Counted from the stretch's first letter, positions 51,795 through 61,333 are shown. The stretch is 64,000 nt of DNA from Desulfurivibrio sp044068625 (GCF_044068625.1 NZ_JBIPKH010000003.1:155607-219606), one strand, 5' to 3'. The notes: generated by a model not told the origin, from the letters alone. Made by a program: numbers and translations.

Positions 51795-51849
51795 TTGCAA
51801 TTTTGTCACGTTTTGGTTTGGCGGCCTTCCGGTAATTGCAAAATTGTAA
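51795..51849. repeat. Imperfect direct repeat TTGCAAnnTTGTnA
   Basis: TTGCAATTTTGTCA (51795-51808) and TTGCAAAATTGTAA (51836-51849), 11 of 14 identical and 41 bases apart, close to four helix turns. In the gap between glgX and the porin-like gene. Confidence 0.45.
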
Positions 51850-51868
51850 GACGGCCCGCCTCGGCAGG

Positions 51869-54037
51869 TCAGGGCAGGGGTGGCAGGTCCCGTTTGGTCG
51901 AATTGAGCCGGGGCAGAGCCACCAGCAGGGTCATGGACCTGGGGGCCAGGGGAAAGCTTTCCCCCGGTTGCAGGAAGCGCCCGGAGGCCGGCTCGTCGCC
52001 GCCGGGCCAGAAGGTATCCATTTCCACCTGCCAGAGTTTGGCTGGGGGCAGGTCGGGGAGGGTGAAAGAGATCTCCTCGTGGTGGGCGTTGAGCAGCAGC
52101 AGGAATGAGTCATCCACCACCGGTCGTCCTCGCTCATCCTCCTCGGCCATGGCCTGACCGGCCAGAAAGAGCCCCAGGCAGCGGGCAAAATCCTGACTCC
52201 ACTGTTCATCGCTCATCTCGCTGCCGGATGGAGTCAGCCAGACGATATCCTTGATCCCGGAGCCTTTCAGCTGGCGGCCCTGAAAAAAACGGCGCCGCCG
52301 GAACACCCGGTGCCGCTTGTTCAGCAGGATCAGGCGGCGGGTGAAGGCCAGCAGGCGGCCCTGTTCTTCCGTCAGCTCCCAGTTCAGCCAGCTTATCTCG
52401 TTATCCTGGCAGTAAGCGTTGTTGTTGCCCTGCTGGGTGCGGCCCAGCTCATCCCCGGCATTCAGCATGGGTACGCCCTGGGAAAGGAGCAGGGTGGCCA
52501 GCAGGTTACGTTGCTGGCGGGCCCGCAGGTCGTTGATCCCGGGATCGTCGCTGGGGCCTTCGGCGCCGCAGTTCCAGCTGCGGTTGTGGCTTTCGCCGTC
52601 ACGGTTCTCCTCGCCGTTGGCCTCGTTGTGCTTGTCGTTGTAGCTTACCAGGTCGCGGAGGGTGAAACCGTCGTGACAGGTGACGAAGTTGATGCTGGCG
52701 TAAGGCCTGCGGCCCCCCTGTTCGTACAGATCGCTGGAGCCGGTGAGCCGGTAGGCCAGATCCCCGATCTTTCCCCCCTCTCCTTGCCAGTAGGAGCGGA
52801 CCTCGTCCCGGTAGCGGCCGTTCCATTCGGTCCAACCCACCGGGAAATTGCCCACCTGGTAGCCGCCTTCCCCCAGATCCCAGGGCTCGGCGATCAGCTT
52901 TACCTGGGAGAGTATCGGATCCTGATGAATGATATCGAAAAAGGCTCCCAAACGGTCCACCTCATGCAGTTCCCGGGCCAGGGCCGAGGCCAGGTCGAAG
53001 CGGAAACCGTCCACATGCATCTCCAACACCCAGTAGCGCAGGCTGTCCATGATCAACTGCAACACCCGGGGGTGCTGCATGTTGAGGGTGTTGCCGCAGC
53101 CGGTGTAGTCCCGGTAATAACGCGGATTGTCCGGCTCCAGGCGGTAGTAAGCCCGGTTGTCGATGCCCCGGAAGGAGAGGGTGGGGCCCAGATGGCTGCC
53201 CTCGGCGGTATGGTTGTACACCACGTCGAGGATCACCTCGATCCCGGCGTTGTGGAACGCCTTGACCATGCTCTTGAACTCGTTGACGCCGTTGCCGGCG
53301 CTGTAGCGCTGATCCGGGGCGAAAAAACCGATGCTGTTATATCCCCAGTAGTTGCGCAGCCCCTTTTCCACCAGATGCCGCTCATCCACCAGGGCGTGGA
53401 CCGGTAGTAGCTCCACCGCCGTGATCCCCAGGCGTTGCAGATAGTCGATTACCGGTTCGCTGGCCAGGGCGGCATAGGTGCCCCGCTGATGCTCGGGGAT
53501 TTGGGGGTGCAGGCTGGTAAAACCCTTGACATGCAGCTCGTAAATCACCGTGTCATGCCAGGGGACGGCCGGCGGGCGATCGTCGCCCCAGGTAAAGGAG
53601 GGATCGATCACTCGGCATTTGGGGAGATAGCGGGCGCTGTCCCGCCGATCGAGCCCCAAGTCTTCCTTGGAGCCCCCGACCCGATAGCCGAACAGGGCAT
53701 CATGCCAGCGTAACTGGCCGGCCAGATCCTTGGCATAAGGGTCCAGCAGCAGCTTGGCCGGGTTGAAACGATGCCCTTTTTCAGGGGCGTAAGGGCCATG
53801 GGCCCGATAGGCGTACAGCCAGCCGGGCCGGGCCTGGGGGAGGTAGCAGTGCCAGACCTGGTCGGTCTGCTCCCGCAGGTTGATGGCGTGGAGCTGTCGT
53901 CCCTGCGGGTCAAAGAGGCATAATTCAACCTTACTGGCATTTTCCGAAAAGAGGGAAAAGTTGACCCCCAGCCCATCCCAGGTAGCCCCCAGGGGGTAGG
54001 GCCGGCCCGGCCAGGTCGTGATTTGCTGCTTTATCAT
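51869..54037 (-). CDS. glgX: Glycogen debranching enzyme GlgX
   Basis: 722 residues. N-terminal CBM48 (about 10-105), then a GH13 barrel with nucleophile Asp in DGFRFDLAS (near 360), acid in IAEPWDLGEGGYQ and NFVTCHDG. It removes limit-dextrin branches from glycogen, which gives linear chains for TreY. Last gene of the trehalose block, 33 bases after treT. AAGGTGACGAAAG precedes the start. Confidence 0.95.
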   Translation of the reverse strand: MIKQQITTWPGRPYPLGATWDGLGVNFSLFSENASKVELCLFDPQGRQLHAINLREQTDQVWHCYLPQARPGWLYAYRAHGPYAPEKGHRFNPAKLLLDPYAKDLAGQLRWHDALFGYRVGGSKEDLGLDRRDSARYLPKCRVIDPSFTWGDDRPPAVPWHDTVIYELHVKGFTSLHPQIPEHQRGTYAALASEPVIDYLQRLGITAVELLPVHALVDERHLVEKGLRNYWGYNSIGFFAPDQRYSAGNGVNEFKSMVKAFHNAGIEVILDVVYNHTAEGSHLGPTLSFRGIDNRAYYRLEPDNPRYYRDYTGCGNTLNMQHPRVLQLIMDSLRYWVLEMHVDGFRFDLASALARELHEVDRLGAFFDIIHQDPILSQVKLIAEPWDLGEGGYQVGNFPVGWTEWNGRYRDEVRSYWQGEGGKIGDLAYRLTGSSDLYEQGGRRPYASINFVTCHDGFTLRDLVSYNDKHNEANGEENRDGESHNRSWNCGAEGPSDDPGINDLRARQQRNLLATLLLSQGVPMLNAGDELGRTQQGNNNAYCQDNEISWLNWELTEEQGRLLAFTRRLILLNKRHRVFRRRRFFQGRQLKGSGIKDIVWLTPSGSEMSDEQWSQDFARCLGLFLAGQAMAEEDERGRPVVDDSFLLLLNAHHEEISFTLPDLPPAKLWQVEMDTFWPGGDEPASGRFLQPGESFPLAPRSMTLLVALPRLNSTKRDLPPLP

Positions 54038-54070
54038 CTTTCGTCACCTTCCAGGATCAGCCGCTGGCGC

Positions 54071-55309
54071 TTAAAGCTCAATCCGGTATTTGGCTCCGTG
54101 GAGCAGGCCGACAATCAGGGTGAGATATTCGCGCAGGTGGCGGGTCAGCAGGAAATTTTCCCGGACAAACTGGTGGGCCTTGGCCCCCATTTCGGCCATC
54201 CGGTCCCGGCGATGGAGCAGATAGCGGATCCGCAGGGCGGCGCCTTCCGGAGTGCTGACCAGAAAACCGGTGTGGTAGTTGACCACCTGCAGGCGGATGC
54301 CGCCGGTGTCGCCGCCGATCACCGGTTTACCCTTCCACAGCCCCTCGGTTACCGTCAGCCCGAACCCTTCCTTGGTCGATTTCTGGATCACGATGTCGGC
54401 GGCCCGCTGCAGGGCGTTGATGGTACGGTGGGCGTCGGGGGGTAGCAGCAGTACCTTGATATCGGGATCATCCCCGGCGGCGGCCCGGACCTCCTGCAGC
54501 ACCGCCTCCCCTTCGGGGTCGTCGTCGGCGGTGCCCCCGGCCAGCACCAGCTGCAGACCGGGGGAGAATTTACGGGCCAGGCGATGGGCCTCGATCACCC
54601 CCACCGGGTCCTTGAAGCGGTCGAACCGGGAAACCTGGAGCAGCAGGGGCCGGTCGGGGTCCAGCTCAAATTGCCGTCGAACCCCGGTGATTTCCTGCTC
54701 CGGCAACTCGATATTCTTCTCACTCAGCGGGTCGATGCTGGGGGGGATGATATATTCCGGGTGGGGCAGGGCCTGGGCGAAATCGGGCAGCGAGAAGACG
54801 CTGGCATCATAATCGGCCACCTGTTGGCGGATATAGCGCCAGACCGGCCGGTAGGGGCGGCTGGCGTCGATATGGCAGCGCCAGACCCAGCGCCCCCGCC
54901 GGTTGGGGCAGAATTGCATCAGGGCTGCCGGTTGGGGATCGTGGATAAAGACCACCTCCGCTTCCTCCAGCAGGGGGCGCAGTTTTTCGGCGTTCTCCTC
55001 GTTGGTCTGTTGATAGGCGGCCATCATCGCCGAGGAAAGGGGAGAGGTCTGGCCCTGCAGGCCATTGTGCATCGCCTTGGTACACTGGTAAAATTCCTGG
55101 TTGCCGCTGATCACCTCCCAGCGGGTCTCCAGCCCCAGCTCATTGCTCAGCGGCACCAGTTTTTCCAGGATCTCCGCCACTCCGCCCCCCACCTTGGTGG
55201 AGTTGACATGGACCACCTTCATCCCCTTAAGCGGCCGGGTCAGCTGCTCCAGCTGGGAGATGGCGTCCTGGCCCGCCACTTCGGCATAGGCTTGCAGTAA
55301 ACCGCTCAT
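54071..55309 (-). CDS. treT: Trehalose synthase, GT4 type (TreT)
   Basis: 412 residues, two Rossmann lobes. HVNSTKVGGGVAEIL near 35, WRCHIDAS near 165, LLQVSRFDRFKDP near 250, and STKEGFGLTVTEGLWKGKPVIG (donor site) near 335. TreT makes trehalose from a nucleotide-glucose and glucose and can run backwards. ATG 55309 overlaps the DUF5752 stop (ATGA) and has GAGGAAAG before it. Confidence 0.92.
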   Translation of the reverse strand: MSGLLQAYAEVAGQDAISQLEQLTRPLKGMKVVHVNSTKVGGGVAEILEKLVPLSNELGLETRWEVISGNQEFYQCTKAMHNGLQGQTSPLSSAMMAAYQQTNEENAEKLRPLLEEAEVVFIHDPQPAALMQFCPNRRGRWVWRCHIDASRPYRPVWRYIRQQVADYDASVFSLPDFAQALPHPEYIIPPSIDPLSEKNIELPEQEITGVRRQFELDPDRPLLLQVSRFDRFKDPVGVIEAHRLARKFSPGLQLVLAGGTADDDPEGEAVLQEVRAAAGDDPDIKVLLLPPDAHRTINALQRAADIVIQKSTKEGFGLTVTEGLWKGKPVIGGDTGGIRLQVVNYHTGFLVSTPEGAALRIRYLLHRRDRMAEMGAKAHQFVRENFLLTRHLREYLTLIVGLLHGAKYRIEL

Positions 55310-55968
55310 TGGCTTTCCTCCTGGCACTGTTGACAGATCCGGGCCATCTCAGCGCGTACCTGGCTGAGGCTGGAGAAAAAGGGGTCGATGGCGGCCAGCC
55401 GCCGTCCCAGTTCGGCGTAATGCTCGCCGAACCCGGCCAGCCAGAAGCGGAAATCGTCGGAGCCATCGGCCAGGCGGCGGCGGGCGTCGATAAAGTGGTA
55501 GAAGATGGTGCCGGTGGCCGATTCCGGCAGCACCGCCGCCAGCTCCTCCGGCTGGGTCAAGCGTTTGCCGGTGTCGAAGATCACCAGTTGCGAACGCAGA
55601 AACTCGAAAGGGCGGGAGGCCCGCAACCAGTGAACGGACTCGCTGCTGTCCAGCCGCGTCTCGATGCAATCCAGCAGCTCCCGGCGCAACTCCTCCATAT
55701 CGCGCAGCTCCACCGGATCGATCACCGACAGCTGCTCGGCCAGCACCGGCTCCCGCAGGTGATGGCGGCACCAGGAGGCGAAATCGTTGTTGAACTCCCG
55801 CTCTTCAAAACGGGCCCCCAGCAGCCCGCTCCAGAAGTGGTGATAGATGCTGTCGGCGGAGACTTCGCAGATGTGATCGCGCAATTCACTTAAGGTAACG
55901 GCCTTGCGGCCGGTGGCGATGGCGATCAGGGCGCAGTCTTTAAGGGAAAAGGGTTCGGCTTGGTTCAT
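55306..55968 (-). CDS. DUF5752 family protein
   Basis: 220 residues, helical, without signal peptide. It matches the DUF5752 family (VTLSELRDHICEVS, SIYHHFWSG near 40, FYHFIDARRR near 156), which often lies next to TreT genes; function unknown. ATG 55968 has AGGAGG before it, and a longer frame would run into treZ. Translationally coupled to treT. Confidence 0.85.
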   Translation of the reverse strand: MNQAEPFSLKDCALIAIATGRKAVTLSELRDHICEVSADSIYHHFWSGLLGARFEEREFNNDFASWCRHHLREPVLAEQLSVIDPVELRDMEELRRELLDCIETRLDSSESVHWLRASRPFEFLRSQLVIFDTGKRLTQPEELAAVLPESATGTIFYHFIDARRRLADGSDDFRFWLAGFGEHYAELGRRLAAIDPFFSSLSQVRAEMARICQQCQEESQ

Positions 55969-56021
55969 GGGCGGCCTCCTTTGGCGGTTCCTTCCAGTAT
56001 GGGATTTGGCTGCCGAAGATG

Positions 56022-57806
56022 TCAAGGTGAAGATGTCAGGATGGCCGTGCCGTACCCGGGCAGGGTGCAGGTGTCATCGGCAAGGGTGCAGGCGGGGTGC
56101 GAGGCCAGCAGCAGGCGGTGGCGGGCGGCCGGCGCGGGCAGGGGAAGGCGGCGGGGTTGGGCGGCGAAGTTGCAGAGCAGGGTCAGCGGACCGCGTTGCA
56201 GGCGCAGCCACTGTTGCTCGTGGGAGAAATCGACCCGCAGCCGGTCCAGGCGGCCGTCATTGAGGGCCGGCGTGGTTCGCCGCAGCCGGATCAACCGGCG
56301 GTACCAGGCCAGTAGTTCAGCCTGTTGTTCGCCGGTCGGTTCCGACCAGTCGAGTTTGGAGGCGGCAAAGGTGATCGGGTCCTGGGGATCGGGGATCTCC
56401 TCCGGCTGCCAACCGAAGGCGGCGAACTCCCGCCGGCGGCCATGGCGCACCGCCGCCGCCAGCTCGGGATCATCATGGGCGGTGAAATAGAGGAAGGGGG
56501 TGGCAGCCCCCCACTCCTCGCCCTGGAAGAGCAGGGGAACAAAGGGGGCGGTCAGCAGCAGGGCCGCCCCCAGCTTGAGCTGCTCCCGGTTGAGCAGTTG
56601 CGAGAGCCGCTCGCCTTGGGCCCGGTTGCCCACCTGGTCATGGTTTTGGAGGCAGGCCACCTGCCGATGGCCGCTGAGATCGGCGGCCGGCCGGCCATGG
56701 CGGCGGCGGCGATAAGCCGAGTAGCAGCCGTCGTAAACCTGGCCCCGGCCCAAAACCTTGGCCAGCGGCGCCAGACCGCCGAAATCGGCGTAATAACCCT
56801 GGCTTTCGCCGGTCAGGGCGCTATGCAGCGCGTGGTGGAAATCTTCGTTCCACATGGCGTCCAGGCCATAACCCCCGGCCGCCGGGGGGCGCACCAGCCG
56901 GGGATCGTTGAGGTCGCTTTCGGCGATCACCACCAGATGGCGGCCCAGCGCCGCTTCCAGCTCTTTGACCTCGGCAGTCAACTGTTCGAGAAAATGGTGG
57001 GCCGAGCTGTCGAAGATGGCATGCACCGCGTCCAGTCGCAGGCCGTCGCAATGGTAATCCCGCAGCCACATCAGGGCGTTGTCGATGAAGAAGCGGCGAA
57101 CCGGCTCGCTCTCCGGCCCGTCGAAATTGACCGCCTCCCCCCACGGGGTCCGGTAACGGTCGGTGAAGTAGGGGCCGAAACGGCCCAGGTAGTTGCCGGC
57201 CGGCCCCAGGTGGTTGTAAACCACATCCAGCAGCACCGCCAGGCCCCGGCCATGGCAGGCATCCACCAGGGTTTTCAGCTCTTCCGGAGAGCCGTAAGCG
57301 TGATGGGGGGCGTAGAGATCGACCCCGTCGTAGCCCCAGCCCCGGGCCCCGGAAAACTCCGCCACCGGCATCAGTTCGAGATGGGTGATGCCCAGCTCCA
57401 GCAGATGATCCAGCCGTTCGATCGCTGCCGTAAAGGTGCCCTGGGGGGTGAAGGTGCCGATATGGAGTTCGTAGATCACCGCCGCCGCCAGGGGCGGGGC
57501 CTGCCAGCCCCGGTCGTGCCAGGCAAAACGGTCGTGATCCAGCCGGCGGGAGGGTCCGTCGATCCCGTCGGGCTGCCAGGGGGAGCGGGGGTCGGGAAAG
57601 GGCCCCTGGCCGTCCAGCAGCAGGGCGTAATCCTCGCCATGTTTCGGCGATTCCACTGCCCGCCACCAGCCGCCCGCCTCGGCGGCCATCGCCTGCCGTC
57701 GCCCACCGCTGAGCAGCTCCACCTTTTCGGCTTTGGGCGCCCAGACCCGGCAGGGACCGTCTCCGGAGGCAAGGGCGACGGCTGTTGGTCGGCAAGGAGG
57801 TTTCAT
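56022..57806 (-). CDS. treZ: Malto-oligosyltrehalose trehalohydrolase
   Basis: 594 residues. N-terminal CBM48-like domain (about 15-90), GH13 barrel with DGLRLDAVHAI (nucleophile Asp near 248), VIAESDLNDP (acid) and CLQNHDQVGN. It releases trehalose from the chain end made by TreY. Its ATG overlaps the parE stop (TGATG), so its translation may depend on the toxin gene upstream. Confidence 0.95.
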   Translation of the reverse strand: MKPPCRPTAVALASGDGPCRVWAPKAEKVELLSGGRRQAMAAEAGGWWRAVESPKHGEDYALLLDGQGPFPDPRSPWQPDGIDGPSRRLDHDRFAWHDRGWQAPPLAAAVIYELHIGTFTPQGTFTAAIERLDHLLELGITHLELMPVAEFSGARGWGYDGVDLYAPHHAYGSPEELKTLVDACHGRGLAVLLDVVYNHLGPAGNYLGRFGPYFTDRYRTPWGEAVNFDGPESEPVRRFFIDNALMWLRDYHCDGLRLDAVHAIFDSSAHHFLEQLTAEVKELEAALGRHLVVIAESDLNDPRLVRPPAAGGYGLDAMWNEDFHHALHSALTGESQGYYADFGGLAPLAKVLGRGQVYDGCYSAYRRRRHGRPAADLSGHRQVACLQNHDQVGNRAQGERLSQLLNREQLKLGAALLLTAPFVPLLFQGEEWGAATPFLYFTAHDDPELAAAVRHGRRREFAAFGWQPEEIPDPQDPITFAASKLDWSEPTGEQQAELLAWYRRLIRLRRTTPALNDGRLDRLRVDFSHEQQWLRLQRGPLTLLCNFAAQPRRLPLPAPAARHRLLLASHPACTLADDTCTLPGYGTAILTSSP

Positions 57807-58159
57807 CACTTCTCCGGCGGAGTTTCCGGGGGTAGATGCTGTTGAAGATCCATGCCATCATGGAGCAATCTCAAAACATCAATGAACTGTTCAGTCCGGG
57901 AGGCTCGGAAAACGACAAAATGACGACCGCGCCGCCCCCGTCGGGCGACATGGAGAGTATGGATGCCGGGCCCGATCTCCTCGCGGGGCCGGGCGCCGAC
58001 GATATTCGGCCCACCGCGCAAAGCCTCAATGGCTGTTGCCAGGGTCCTGGCGTATGTTCCGGCTTGCCGCCGGCCGAAGTTGGCGGCGGTCCAGCGGATA
58101 ATTTGCTGAAAATCGTCTTCGGCCGCCCGGGTCAGCCGGATAATCCAGGGTCGACTCAT
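57806..58159 (-). CDS. parE: ParE/RelE-superfamily toxin
   Basis: 117 residues of the ParE/RelE fold (IIRLTRAAEDDFQQIIRWT, VGARPREEI, HTLHVARRGRRGRHFVVFR, DVLRLLHDGMD). ParE toxins act on gyrase; the target here is inferred. Its start overlaps the parD stop (ATGA). It sits inside the trehalose operon. Confidence 0.9.
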   Translation of the reverse strand: MSRPWIIRLTRAAEDDFQQIIRWTAANFGRRQAGTYARTLATAIEALRGGPNIVGARPREEIGPGIHTLHVARRGRRGRHFVVFRASRTEQFIDVLRLLHDGMDLQQHLPPETPPEK

Positions 58160-58437
58160 CGGGTTCCGGTTGCCTGTTCGGCCAGCGAGGCGAGGTGCCC
58201 ATGCAGCCGGTCGTGATCGGTAAAGGTGCGGTAGCGGCCGGCTTCCATATCGGCTACCCCGGCTTGGGCCGCTTCGCGCAATGCGGCCAGCCTGGCCTCA
58301 TTCTCCTTTTCCCGCCACTCGATGAGCCGCAGGGCTTCGCGCAGCACTTCGCTGGCATTCTGGTAACGCCCGGAGTTGACAAGTTTTTCCACAAAAAGAC
58401 TTTGATGAGTGGTTAAGACCACATTTCGTGTGGGCAT
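58156..58437 (-). CDS. parD: ParD-type antitoxin
   Basis: 93 residues. N-terminal ribbon-helix-helix (RNVVLTTHQSLFVEKLVNSGRYQNASEVLREA split over 5-36) typical of ParD, then a flexible toxin-binding tail. ATG 58437 is used because GGAGGTG lies before it; an in-frame extension upstream would cross the promoter. It should bind the palindrome at 58481-58503 and repress its own operon. Confidence 0.9.
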   Translation of the reverse strand: MPTRNVVLTTHQSLFVEKLVNSGRYQNASEVLREALRLIEWREKENEARLAALREAAQAGVADMEAGRYRTFTDHDRLHGHLASLAEQATGTR

Positions 58438-58480
58438 GGCGCACCTCCGCTTTGTTTGCTGCTTACTGAAAACTTCAATT

Positions 58481-58517
58481 CCATTGGCAGTATATGCCAA
58501 TGGCGGGGGCGGGTCAA
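58481..58517 (-). promoter_or_regulatory. parDE promoter with overlapping autoregulatory palindrome
   Basis: Minus strand: TTGACC (58517-58512), 17 bases, TATACT (58494-58489). A perfect palindrome, CCATTGGCA (58481-58489) and TGCCAATGG (58495-58503), covers the -10. The -35 overlaps the last bases of treY. This promoter would also drive treZ, DUF5752, treT and glgX. Confidence 0.8.
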
Positions 58518-61297
58518 GTCGGCTGTTTTTCCAGCAAACCCACCGGGAAACAGCCCAGCAGTGCCGCCACCCGGCGGGGGCCGCCGACAAAATCTTCGCC
58601 GGTCAGCAGGTTGTGCCAGCTGCCGGGGGGCAGGGTCAGGCGGGTATCCCGCCAGGCGCCGCGCAGGCCCAGCACCAGGCGGGGGGCCAGGGCGATCACC
58701 GCCTCGCCGCGCAGGCAGGCCACCAGGTGTTGCCCCTTTTTGCCGGTGGCATTCAGCGGCCGGTAACCGCCCCGGGACCCGAACAGCTCGCTGCGCCGCC
58801 GCCGCAGATGCAGGCCCTGGCGCAGCAGCCAGAGCTTGGGTAGCCCCTCATCCATCCGGGCCATGATCTGCTCGGGGTTTAGCGTGGGCAACCGGGCCAG
58901 CAGCCTTTGCCGGTGGGCGAAATCCACCGGCCGGCGGTTGTCCGGGTCCACCAGGCTTAAGTCCCACAACTCGGAGCCCTGGTAGATGTCGGGCACCCCG
59001 GGGTAAACCAGCCGCAGCAGGGTCTGGCTCAGCCCGTTGATCCGCCCGGCCGGGATCAGGGGGGCCAGAAACTGCTCCAGCTCGGCCCGGAAACGCTCAT
59101 CGGCCAGCAGGGTCAGGGCGAACTCCCGCACCGCCTTCTCGTAGCCGGAGTCGGGCCGGGTCCAGGAGGTGCGGAGTTTGGCCTCCCGCAGGGCCTTTTC
59201 CAGGTAGGGGGTCAGCCGCTCTTTCGTCAGGGGCCAGGCCCCCACCAGGGTCTGATAGATAAAATACTCCACGTTGGCCTCGGGCAGGCCCTCGCGGCGA
59301 TATTTTTTATGCTGCCGCGACCAGCGGGCCACCAGTCGCCGCCAGCGGGTCGGAATCTCGCTGAGCAGGGCCAGCCGGGCCCGGCAATCCTCGCCCCGCT
59401 TGGTATCGTGGGTGCTGCCGGCCAGCATGCTCAAGGGTCGGCGGGCCAGGGCCTCGGCGGCCCGGCGGTGAAATTCCGCCGGCAGTACCCCGAAACGGCC
59501 GGGATCGCCCCCCACCTCGTTTAAGCAGAGCAGCCGGTGGTGGCGGTAAAAGGCGGTATCCTCCACCCCCTTGGCCATGGCCGGGCCGGTGAACTGCTGG
59601 AAGCGCAGGGCCAACTCACCCTCCAGTTCGCCGCCGAGCTCCAGGCCCAGGATTTTGCCCAGAAAACGCAGCAGTTCGGGGTCCAGTTCGGGATTGTCGG
59701 TCGCCGCCACCGCCTGGCGGATATGGTGGCGATCCGTTTTGCTCGCCAGCCGCCGGGTCTTGTCGCTTTTGCCCTTAGTCGTCGGCTGAATGCTCACATA
59801 GCTGCGGTAAACGGGGAAGTTGGCGGCCAACTGGCGCAGGGCCTCGTGCAGTTCGTGGCGGGTGTAGTCGCGATGGCGGCGATGGCGCTCGCAGACCGCC
59901 ACCAGCAGGGCGGTGAGCCGGTTCAACTCGCTGCCCAGCAGCTCGGTGATCACCTGGCGCTTGCACTCCCGGGCCAGGGCCGGAAAATCGGCGCTCTCGC
60001 CGGTGAACTCACGGTAAAACGCGGTCAGCTCGGCTTCGCCGGCCGGATCGATCAGCAGGCCGCCCACCAGATTGATAAAGTCGTAGCCGGTGGTGCCGTT
60101 GACCGGCCAGTCGGCGGGCAGCTCCTCGCCCGGCTCGAGAATCTTTTCCAGCCAGATCAGGGCCTCGGGACACTGTTGGCGCAAACGGCGGCAATACTCG
60201 GCCGGATCGCGCAGGCCGTCGGGATGGTCGATCCTTAGCCCCTGGACGCTGCCCTCCCGCACCCAGGCCAGGGGCAGGGCGTGGGTGGCGGCGAAGACCT
60301 CCTCGTTTTCGATCCGCAAGCCGGCCAGGGAGTTGATATCGAAGAAACGGCGATAACCAAGATCACGGCCGGCGGTGCGCCAGAGGGCCAGGCGGTAGTT
60401 CTGGTTATCGAGCAGGGCGTCCAGGGCGTCGGGGTCGCGGTTGAGTCGCGCCACCTCGGCGGCGATGGCCGCCCGGGGGGACAGTAAGCGATCATTGGGA
60501 GTGGATCCGGGGGGCAGGTGGCCGCCGTGCTCCTGCTCCGGGGTCGGAGGGTGGCGGCAGAGGCGGGCCAGCAGTTGCTGGATCACCATCTTGTCCCGGT
60601 GGCGGCGGTTGACGGTCCGGCGACCGCTCACCGTCGGCCGGGGCAGACGGGCGCAGGAATCGGCGATAAACCCCAGCAGCTCGGAGCTGCAGGCCTCGGC
60701 GGCGGCGGTCAGCAGCCCGGCCAGGCTGGCCGGATCGATGGGAAAGGTGTGCTCGTGGTAATGGAGGGTAAAGGCGCCGTCGGCCTGGGCCAGCCGCAGT
60801 TCTCCAGCCTCCAGCACCCGGCCGTAGTGGTCGCCCAGCACCGGCAGCAGCACCTTGTTGGGCCAGCGATCCTCCGAGGATTCCCAGTCCACGTCGAAGA
60901 AGGCGGCCCAGGGGCTGGAAGGGCCGTTTTCCAGCACATCCCACCACCAGGGATTCTGCCGCCCGGCAATGGCCATATGGTTGGGCACCAGGTCGATAAC
61001 CCGGCCCAGGCCGGCCCGACGCAGCACCCGCTGCAGGCGGCGGTGCTGCCGCTCGCCGCCCAGTTCGGTGTTGACCCGACCGGGATCGACCACATCATAA
61101 CCATGGCTGCTGCCGGCGGCGGCCTGCAGGCAGGGCGAGGTATAAAGATGACTGACCCCCAGCTCGGCCAGGTAGGGCACCAGCTCGGCGGCGGCGGCAA
61201 AGCCGAACTCCGCTCGCAACTGCACCCGGTAGGTGGCAACGGGGTTCAGCCCGGCCCGGTCCATTTTGCTGGTAGCCTTGCTGGTGGAGTGGTCCAT
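58514..61297 (-). CDS. treY: Malto-oligosyltrehalose synthase
   Basis: About 927 residues. GH13 enzyme that turns the reducing-end glucose of a malto-oligosaccharide into a trehalose unit. ATYRVQLRAEFGF near the start, SHLYTSPCLQA, DLVPNHM (near 105), GLRIDHPDGLRDP (nucleophile Asp near 355), AGSTHDTKRGED. The start is open: ATG 61297 is at the predicted transcript start, so the message may be leaderless; ATG 61264 is the next choice. Confidence 0.95.
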   Translation of the reverse strand: MDHSTSKATSKMDRAGLNPVATYRVQLRAEFGFAAAAELVPYLAELGVSHLYTSPCLQAAAGSSHGYDVVDPGRVNTELGGERQHRRLQRVLRRAGLGRVIDLVPNHMAIAGRQNPWWWDVLENGPSSPWAAFFDVDWESSEDRWPNKVLLPVLGDHYGRVLEAGELRLAQADGAFTLHYHEHTFPIDPASLAGLLTAAAEACSSELLGFIADSCARLPRPTVSGRRTVNRRHRDKMVIQQLLARLCRHPPTPEQEHGGHLPPGSTPNDRLLSPRAAIAAEVARLNRDPDALDALLDNQNYRLALWRTAGRDLGYRRFFDINSLAGLRIENEEVFAATHALPLAWVREGSVQGLRIDHPDGLRDPAEYCRRLRQQCPEALIWLEKILEPGEELPADWPVNGTTGYDFINLVGGLLIDPAGEAELTAFYREFTGESADFPALARECKRQVITELLGSELNRLTALLVAVCERHRRHRDYTRHELHEALRQLAANFPVYRSYVSIQPTTKGKSDKTRRLASKTDRHHIRQAVAATDNPELDPELLRFLGKILGLELGGELEGELALRFQQFTGPAMAKGVEDTAFYRHHRLLCLNEVGGDPGRFGVLPAEFHRRAAEALARRPLSMLAGSTHDTKRGEDCRARLALLSEIPTRWRRLVARWSRQHKKYRREGLPEANVEYFIYQTLVGAWPLTKERLTPYLEKALREAKLRTSWTRPDSGYEKAVREFALTLLADERFRAELEQFLAPLIPAGRINGLSQTLLRLVYPGVPDIYQGSELWDLSLVDPDNRRPVDFAHRQRLLARLPTLNPEQIMARMDEGLPKLWLLRQGLHLRRRRSELFGSRGGYRPLNATGKKGQHLVACLRGEAVIALAPRLVLGLRGAWRDTRLTLPPGSWHNLLTGEDFVGGPRRVAALLGCFPVGLLEKQPT

Positions 61298-61304
61298 AAC
61301 TCCA

Positions 61305-61333
61305 ACTATAGATGCAGATTTTTTCGTTGACAA
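61305..61333 (-). promoter_or_regulatory. Sigma-70 promoter of treY
   Basis: Minus strand: TTGTCA (61333-61328), 17 bases, TATAGT (61310-61305). The expected start point is about 61298, one base before ATG 61297. The rest of the 61298-61533 gap shows no other feature I can call. Confidence 0.7.

Noticed and set aside
56325..57845. Plus-strand frame of about 500 codons opposite treZ
   Set aside because: Antisense shadow of a clear GH13 enzyme.
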